From positions 8,741,201-8,805,200 of the forward strand of contig NC_092670.1 of NCBI RefSeq assembly GCF_964355755.1: a DNA stretch of 64,000 bases. The letters are read 5' to 3'. The notes under the pieces were generated by a model, which saw only the letters and a list, made by a program, of their open reading frames with translations, had not been told where the DNA came from and did not search any database. This stretch comes from Antedon mediterranea (Eukaryota; Echinodermata; Crinoidea; Comatulida; Antedonidae). Of the stretch, positions 56,770-64,000 are shown piece by piece (the stretch's first letter is position 1; each line of letters opens with the position of its first letter). The position numbers and the translations under genes were made by a program.

Positions 56770-56880
56770 TGTTGTAAATGTCTATAAATTAATATGCATT
56801 TATATATGCAAATACATATTTATATATGTAAATATATGTAAATACATATACATCCGATTTACATATATAATACAGATACA
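56770..56880. repeat. ATATGTAAAT-type microsatellite
   Basis: Low-complexity TATATATGTAAATA variants. Confidence 0.7.
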
Positions 56881-57199
56881 TTGCAGTTTGTTTTTCTATG
56901 ACATGTAAATACGTATAACGTTTTGATATAAATATTATGTATTGTAATATGCACACGTGTTAAGATGGTAAAAACAGTGTCTACGCGGTAAAGTTATACA
57001 CCGTACATGGAATAGACAATAGATGAAACCAGTCGTATATATACACACACACTAATGATACTAGGCCTATACAAGACCAAATGATAGGCCTACATACACG
57101 ACCTGACGAAACTATGCCTATATACACGGTCATAATTGTAACTGCTATGAAAATCAATGTGAATCGATAGCCTACTAGCGAATAATTAATAAAACATGA

Positions 57200-57990
57200 A
57201 AAACCAATAATCAATAATACAAATATATCAATTAACAATTATGAATCATGTTAATTATACATTAGTTTACTAGGCCTAATTCAATATAATTAATCTAAAT
57301 CGATTTTAATCAATACTAAATTACACAATTAGTTTATACATGACAATGATTGATGTAAATTATTGAATGTCTGTCATAATTTGATAATTCAATATCAATA
57401 TTTATAACTATTGATAATGAATATCAATACCAATCAATTTCAATAGTTATCAATAACTTTTCAATCAAAAACTTTCATTATCTATAATTATCAATACCTA
57501 TTTACCAATACCAATGTTTTGATGGTTATCTAAAGTAATTCATATTCATTACTTTAGATATCCATCGAAACACCGATACGGATTGATATATAAACTAATT
57601 AATAAATATTAATATATCAATTAATATCGATATTTTATTATCAATATATAACCCCTGGTATGAATATATATCAATACTAATCAATCGACATCAACCAATC
57701 AATATTAATCAATCAATAAAGATACCAACCAATCAATTAATATATATTAGCAATCAACCAATGTTATCAATACAGATACCGGCCAATCAATATTAATCAA
57801 TCAAAACAGATACCAACCAATTAGTATAAATTCTATTAATACTAATTACTCAATATCAATTCAATAATACAAATACTAGTATACTCAATAAAAATCAATC
57901 AATATTATCATTAATCGATTTATCAATCCTTATCAATAAATATCGATACCCAAATCAATGTGATTGATGAGATATAATCTTACAGAATAC
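57200..57990. repeat. ATCAAT-rich low-complexity tract, about 0.8 kb
   Basis: Degenerate repetitions of ATCAATCAATATTAATCAAT, with islands of AACAGATACCAACCAATC recurring about three times (57720-57830). It is strongly AT-rich and spuriously rich in TATCGAT-like sites. Confidence 0.8.
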
Positions 57991-59334
57991 TTATCAAGCA
58001 ATACCAACTATTACCTACAACAGATTGTTAATTGTTTTGCTAAGAACGTTGATTTTGTATCAATTTGCAATTGATAAATATGAATTGATAAAAATCGCTA
58101 TTGTAAATACATTTAGTATACAGTACATTGATCGAATTAAAAGCGTTTCAAACATTTTTTTGTTAATGGGGGTTTCATTTTAGAGTTGAAATTAACCTTC
58201 AATTAAAAATATGTACATTCATTATGAATTTTAGAGATTTTTCATTTTGCAAAAGAAAGTCTAGTGAGAAGAAGCTTACGCATGGGTTTTACTGAATCTT
58301 TTAAAACAACAATCTGTAACATGTAACTTAGGTCAAAATTTGTATTCATAGTTTTAACCATTTTTTTTTATAGTCACACTTTTAGATTAGAAAATAAATA
58401 TTTCTCAGAAAGATTATTTGTTTTAAATGAATTTTATTAGAGACATGATTCTTGTAGTATCACGATATAAAAGAGATAGATGAATTTTGTCAAAATTAGA
58501 TTAGAAACAGGAGTCTTCCAAAATATCTGGTTTCCCAAAAATTATAATTTGGTAATTGAGATAATTCTTGGCAATTTAATATTTATTTGCGGCTTATTTT
58601 TTGTTTTTTTATATAATCTATGAATTTCAATAAATATGAACAGTATCACATGGGGTCATGCGGCCATATTTACAATTCGCACTTAATTCTAAAAAAGACC
58701 ACTTAATGGATTGACTTAAGTGAAATACTTTGTAATTAAGGGAAATACTGTATCGCATGTGATCGGTTGGTTAAATACGCATTGTTTAGATTCAATAGTT
58801 GGAGAAATAAGATTTAAAAACAAATCTAAGCAGAATTCCAATATTACAATTTATTGAATTATGTATTAAGGGTATTTATGGGGACCTATGAATGCTACGT
58901 ACATACAATTTAATGCTATCTTACAATGCAAAATAATTTCTAAAACATATATTACCCAGATAAGAATTAATTACAACACTATACAAAAATGAGTATATAT
59001 TGCACTAACGTAAAGTCATAACCTGGTGCAGCCTACCATCTAAAATTAAATAATCTAAAATTAAATAATACAAAATTAACCAGACAACTGAAATCCCAAT
59101 TTTTTGGGCCAAAAAAGATATACAATTCACTATAATTCTAAAGTTCTTTTCGTCAAACGCTAATATAACTATTGCATTTCTACAGTACCCTCAAATAAAT
59201 AAATGATACAAATTATATTTGTGAAAATATAACATATATAAAATTCTGCTATGTATTTATATTTAACAAGTTCGAAAGGTGAATAATGTGTTATAAATTA
59301 CTCTACCATTTTTTCTTCCAAAATCTAAAAGGTA
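57991..59334. other. AT-rich intergenic DNA
   Basis: Nothing supported beyond a triple AATCTAAAATTAAATAA-like run near 59037-59075. Confidence 0.4.
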
Positions 59335-59838
59335 CGGTAGAACACCTCCTTTGGGAAACCCCAATTCAGGGAACACCTCTATTAAGGGGACATTTTCCAG
59401 TGAAACGAAAACGGTTTAATATATGTTTTGAAACTACAGCCAACCCATAATTAAGGGGACATCCCTCTATCAAGGGGACATTTTCCAGTGAAACGAAAAC
59501 GGTTCAATATATGTTTTGAAACTACAGCCAACCCCTAATTAAGGGGACATCCCTCTATTAAGGGGACAATTTCCTGTGAAACAAACAAGGCCCAGTATAA
59601 TGTATAAACTTTACAGCACCGCAGTCATTAAGATGGCGGCATTGTGTTGGGTTCTAAAGATGTCCCTTTAATAGAGATTCTAAACTTTACAGCACCGCAG
59701 TCATTAAGATGGCGGCATTGTGTTGGGTTCTAAAGATGTCCCTTTAATAGAGATTCTAAACTTTACAGCACCGCAGTCATTAAGATGGCGGCATTGTGTT
59801 GGGTCCTAAAGATGTCCCTTTAATAGAGATTCTACTGT
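59335..59838. mobile_element. MITE with internal 88-bp and 76-bp tandem arrays
   Basis: The left end GTACGGTAGAACACCTC and right end GAGATTCTACTGTA are imperfect inverted repeats, and GGGGACA / TGTCCC blocks face each other. Inside are three 88-bp-spaced copies of GGGGACATTTTCCAGTGAAAC (59386, 59474, 59562). Three 76-bp units of TAAACTTTACAGCACCGCAG ... AATAGAGATTC follow at 59605, 59681 and 59757. CAGTAGAA-type termini are common among hAT-like MITEs (inference). Confidence 0.8.
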
Positions 59839-62506
59839 ATTCTAATTTACTATACATTTGTTTACATGATTGATGTTAGAAACATGTGTGTGCAAATACT
59901 GCGCTTAAGCGGAATCAACTAATTTAATTTTCAATCTGAACTAACTATTAAGTAATAGCAGTTTGGGAGCTGATTGCTGTTATCCTAATAAAATTATCAG
60001 TATGGCTATTTAGAACATAATTCACTGATTATCTCCTGAAAGGATATAGCAGACAGCAGGTTGCCAGGATCATCATTAGATTGTGAAGAAATATTGATGG
60101 GAAAATTAGATACAACTCCATTTAGGCTAATTAGTTGAACGAGTCTGTGAATTTGCCTCTCTTAATTAACCGTGATTAGACAGTGGAGCGGAAAAGCGAG
60201 TATAATAACTCGTTCGTAATATCAATAATGTTACGACAAAAGGTTTGTATCAAAGCACTTCATCTATAACTAGAAAATTAATATAGATAGTTTATTCCTA
60301 ATGTTCAATTACTCTACATGATTGCTAATCAATAATGTAGTTAGTGAAATATTTGTATTTAAATCAGCACAATCAGAAATACTCAATAGATAAAACAATA
60401 TATTTATGTATACATATTGGGAGGGGAAATTATTATTAAAGCCGGCTTGATGTCAAACAAAATAACAAAAATATATAAATAAATTATTTCTGCTGGAATG
60501 TAACACTATATTACTACTAGGCATTGTTTTCTACGATGCTAAAACGTCGAATATAAAACAAAAGAGAAAGGGGTAGAAAATTAAAAGTAAAAAAATGACA
60601 AGCTTAGGTGGTCCAGTTGTATTACCTATAGGTGGTATATTGTACAATGAGCCTTAATGTTGGTCAAAAAATGCCTATTGGAATTCAAGGTTATTTGACT
60701 TGGCTGGAGCAAACTTTATATATATTTTTTTTACATTCAGCTTAAATTAATCAAAATTACTATAATTAAAATTTTTCTTTGTCCTTATATGGGATTATTT
60801 GGTGGTATTATCCTATAAACATATTCATTATACCAATAAAAAAACAAAGCTAAAATTAAATTTCGTTAAACTGTCACTAATATCATTTGTATACGAACGT
60901 TGTTTTAAAAAAAAGGTGAGATGTCCGCAAACGACACCAATTACAGACGTCATTATTCTACAAATACGTACATATTTACATTTAGATATATTCTATTCCA
61001 TTATAGTATACTTAATAAAAATCTAATGATGATGATAATAATAATAATAATTACCAAAATGTTCGCTTAATACTATTTGTACCTATCTTAAACACAGTGC
61101 TTATTAATGAAACATCTGTTGTTTTATATATAATATAAATATGTCGTGCATCTGGTATGTGAATGTATTGTATATTTTTTTGTAAGTAAGCATGTATGTG
61201 CACACATGGTAATTAGACAAGGCAGAAAAAGCCGAGGAAAACATTTCAAAGTCGACCTTTCACTTCTCAAGCTATCTTTAAGGAAACATCAAATTTAGTT
61301 TTTGAATAATAATAAGTACATTTGTTATCATTGTAAGGCTTATCGGATGTCCATAAGTTTCAAATTTAATGCCTCCAAAATAAGTTTTCATTTCTCAAAA
61401 TTGAACTTCTTTATCAAAAAATTCAGTTTAAATTGTTTTCTAATTTAGATATCATTACTAATAAAAATACAACACATTTTTCAGCAACTTGAGTGTACTT
61501 CAAAGTTTGATAACCAGTTGATAATAATACTCCTTAGCACGATAGATTAAAATGTCATTTATATGATAGGAACCAGTTGTCCTAAAGGTGCCTGGTAATA
61601 AAATATATACAATACAAAAAGATGCAAGTAAATAATAAATTATACCACTTATCTCTGTATGGATCAAAATATAGCTATTTAGTTATATAATTTGTAAAAA
61701 TTGCCTAAAAGGTCAACGAAAAATGTTTTATATAAATATTCACGATTAATACTGGATTATGTTAACTACAACGTACAAAACAAATCAGCATCAATTGTAT
61801 AGTATTGTTTAATTATAAAAAAATATTTACTTTTGCAAATATATGGATTAAATACTGAATTTGTTAATGAAGTTGATGCAACAAAGTTAATATCTGAGGT
61901 ACAGTACTGGTCCGGCCAGTGTATTTAGTATCTATGGTAACCATATTTACATAATGAATAGAATAATTAGCTAAAAACATGAATAACAATGTGCATTTAG
62001 TATTTTTGTGACTGACTGACTGTGCTGTGTATTTGTGGCATGGAACGTGCAAAACTTTTACATGAAAGAGGGCAGTATAGTAGCACGTTTCTATAATCTA
62101 TACAATTAACATGGATCGACAAAAGTTCAAAGTTCAAACTTGATGTGAATTATACTGCACACATGTAAGATTAAAATATATATGTATATAATATGTATAT
62201 TTATATAATAGATATGTGTGTATATATTTTTTTTTCTTGTAACATTAGCAAGGTATAATTATATTGAATATCAGTAAATAGTCAAAAATAAATTGATGGC
62301 AAATATATCTTATAATTTTTGTTCTTTAAAAATGATTCATAATAAGGTACATATGCGTACCATGAATACATATATTTGAATTTAAAAAAAAAAAGCGGGA
62401 AGAATAAACAGTAACATATTTTCTACAATAAAAAATGTTTAAATAATAACAATGACATCCAATGAGAAAAATTGGCAACTGAAAGACAAATTTCTGCTGA
62501 TCAAAA
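59839..62506. other. AT-rich intergenic DNA
   Basis: No exon or element I can support. TATATG microsatellite at 62175-62230. Confidence 0.4.
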
Positions 62507-62701
62507 CTAATTACCGCCCTCTACCAGCTGAATAATAATCTTCACATCATCTCCGACCCCAGCAAGTGCCCACACAACCTTTCTATCTGCAACTACTTCG
62601 GTAGATATCATTTCTAAGGTGAGATTAGATTGGTTCTTTAACATCCATTCAAAAGCTAACCTTTGACCTCTTATATTCTGCCACTGTGAGCAACCTTCCA
62701 T
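62507..62701 (-). CDS. Possible small exon or ORF downstream of the diacylglycerol kinase
   Basis: 64 codons from ATG 62701 to TAG, of higher GC than the surroundings and with a balanced, protein-like composition (e.g. GQRLAFEWMLKNQSN, VVWALAGVGDD). A possible acceptor GCTCACAG lies before codon TGG at about 62683, in phase 0, the same phase in which the kinase penultimate exon ends. It could be an alternative last exon, part of the 3' UTR, or a fragment of another gene. No family recognised. Confidence 0.25.
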   Translation of the reverse strand: MEGCSQWQNIRGQRLAFEWMLKNQSNLTLEMISTEVVADRKVVWALAGVGDDVKIIIQLVEGGN

Positions 62702-62839
62702 CAACAGTAACCAAGGTAACGGTTGCCTAATGCATTGTCGTAACTATGACAACATGCAAACTGGTCGCCATGTTACAATTATGTCACATGTCTAGTTTAC
62801 TCTTCTACATAATACTCCTTTCTTTCAATTTTCTAACGT

Positions 62840-62974
62840 TTATATCTGAGCTATTTCTTCGCTGTTCACGGCCACAAGTTTTGCCTGATCCCGTTGCGCT
62901 GCTGAGTCGCCGCTAATCGCAGGCTCTGTGTTCCGTCGTGCTATTCTATGTTTACGTTTCTTTAGCATAGTGGC
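62840..62974 (-). CDS. Diacylglycerol kinase, last coding exon
   Basis: Acceptor TTTTTTTCTAG, then ATMLKKRKHR ... and a polar tail ending TAA at 62840-62842 (44 codons). ATMLKK continues the accessory domain of DGKs directly after the previous exon (phase 0 to 0). The basic run KKRKHRIARR then a Ser/Glu-rich tail is not diagnostic of one isoform. The terminus has no PDZ or SAM motif that I recognise. Confidence 0.75.
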   Translation of the reverse strand, partial: ATMLKKRKHRIARRNTEPAISGDSAAQRDQAKLVAVNSEEIAQI

Positions 62975-63525
62975 CTAGAAAAAAATGTTTAAAAAAATGA
63001 TCATGCTAATCTGCAGACTAAACTATGATTTAACCAAAGGTGGTCATTCAGTGTTTATTGCGCAAGATAAACTGTTCAACTAGCAAAAATATTCTGAAGA
63101 AAAAGCACATTTATCCACAAACCAAATAATTATGATGTATGTCTACTGGTTTGATTAAGAACGTTGGAAAACTATAAATAAAAAGGCTATAGTTTCTACA
63201 TACAAAGGCATCAGTCAATCGGAAGAGCCCACTACCAGTAAAACATCAGGATTCTGGTTAAGTTGAACCATTACAATTACAGTTGTTTGTTCGTTTTTTT
63301 GGTGAGTGTGGATAACTTTATTAGAACTACAAAATGGCATATTTGAAGTTGGATTTGTATTCATCTTTAATTGTTCATGTTTTTTTTATTTTTCACTTAT
63401 ATCAACAACTATTTAAAGATTTCCCTTGAACATGTATTCAATTCAATAGTGTTAGCCTATGTGTAAATCAGAATATGTCCACACAGTCTCAATAGATAAA
63501 TTAAGTTTTTAAAGAAATCTTTTAC

Positions 63526-63624
63526 CTGAAGTGCTGATCTGCTGACAACGACTTCGCCGGACAACTGCATCCACGGCTCCCCATCAACTTGCACCGGCAT
63601 ATCCGTTTTCATCGAAATGCGAAT
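63526..63624 (-). CDS. Diacylglycerol kinase, penultimate coding exon (partial gene)
   Basis: Acceptor TTTTCTTCTCAG, 99 nt in phase 0, donor CAG|GTAAAA. It contains MPVQVDGEPW (exon residues 9-18), the hallmark of the C-terminal DGK accessory domain, followed by GEVVVSRSALQ. DGKs phosphorylate diacylglycerol to phosphatidic acid at membranes. The catalytic domain and N-terminus lie to the right of the window. The isoform is not certain; the spacing to the ML-basic tail is reminiscent of the theta type. Confidence 0.8.
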
Positions 63625-64000
63625 CTGAGAAGAAAAGAAAATTTTTATGCACAAATAAGAAAAACTAGCAGTAACCCGTGCTCCGCACGGTCTTTGTCGG
63701 CTTGAATATATGGTTATATACTAATTCGCATGGGATGAGTAAGTATCATAATAAGCGCACTCTTCCCTCATAAAAAGCCATGGATTTTGTTATACACCAA
63801 GTATTCCTTCACTTTTAAGTAACTATGAGCTACAAAAAGAAAGCAATACTGGATATGAGACTTCACGAAAATAGAAGTCGCTAAAGAAAAAATTGTGCTG
63901 TGTGATTATAAATCTAGGGTGCGCATCAGAAAGTAACAACGTGCATGTACATGAGAGGGAGATGCCGGTTGAACTCTGATAATCAGTTGGCAGTTGAAAA
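63625..64000 (-). other. Intron of the diacylglycerol kinase gene
   Basis: No further exon found before the window edge. A small hairpin, CCGTGCTCCGCACGG (about 63678-63692), of a kind often seen at transposon ends, lies within. Confidence 0.5.

Noticed and set aside
56981-57238. 85-codon hydrophobic minus-strand ORF
   Set aside because: Hydrophobicity follows from AT-rich sequence and TAGGCCTA motifs; no splice signals or relatives.
63674-63700. Helitron 3' end from the CCGTGC/GCACGG hairpin
   Set aside because: No CTRR terminus with an A/T insertion site could be fixed, and no 5' TC end found.

Overview
The window is eukaryotic. It is AT-rich, has long introns with consensus GT-AG junctions, is saturated with transposon relics, and is sprinkled with the palindrome TAGGCCTA. 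Gene content and repeat style point to a marine invertebrate deuterostome, most likely an echinoderm. That is an inference, because no rRNA or mitochondrial marker is present to test it.

Layout. (1) 1-2123 is a 56-bp minisatellite of about 38 copies that runs off the left edge. (2) 3690-9670, minus strand: two tandem paralogous Mab-21/cGAS-like (cGLR) nucleotidyltransferase genes, each with one large coding exon. (3) 11346-11918 is a 48-bp minisatellite. (4) 12681-33086, minus strand: two tandem membrane-anchored carbohydrate sulfotransferase genes. I rebuilt each from three phase-matched exons: anchor exon, 29-nt micro-exon and large catalytic exon. A frameshifted 3' fragment of a third copy lies between them. 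Their introns hold a broken LINE split by an 1100-bp foldback DNA transposon, a tRNA-derived SINE, a decayed Transib (RAG1-family) transposon with CACAGTG ends, and a nearly complete LINE. (5) 33697-50160, plus strand: a four-exon gene missed by simple ORF scanning. It encodes a 264-residue single-pass membrane glycoprotein with a signal peptide, a six-cysteine ectodomain, a mucin-like stalk of LPTNAT hexapeptides, a transmembrane helix and a short tail. I do not recognise its family. It is divergent from sulfotransferase copy B, with about 0.6 kb between them. (6) 50.6-53.7 kb: a large inverted repeat (arms about 0.8 kb) enclosing a truncated LINE. (7) 53.9-62.5 kb: MITEs and AT-rich DNA with no convincing gene. 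(8) 62840-63624, minus strand: the last two coding exons of a diacylglycerol kinase whose remainder lies beyond the right edge.

Functional reading. The cGLR pair suggests an innate nucleotide-sensing locus. The sulfotransferases act in Golgi glycan sulfation. The glycoprotein looks like a cell-surface mucin or receptor. Nothing shows that these genes work in one pathway. They share a repeat-rich, duplication-prone neighbourhood.
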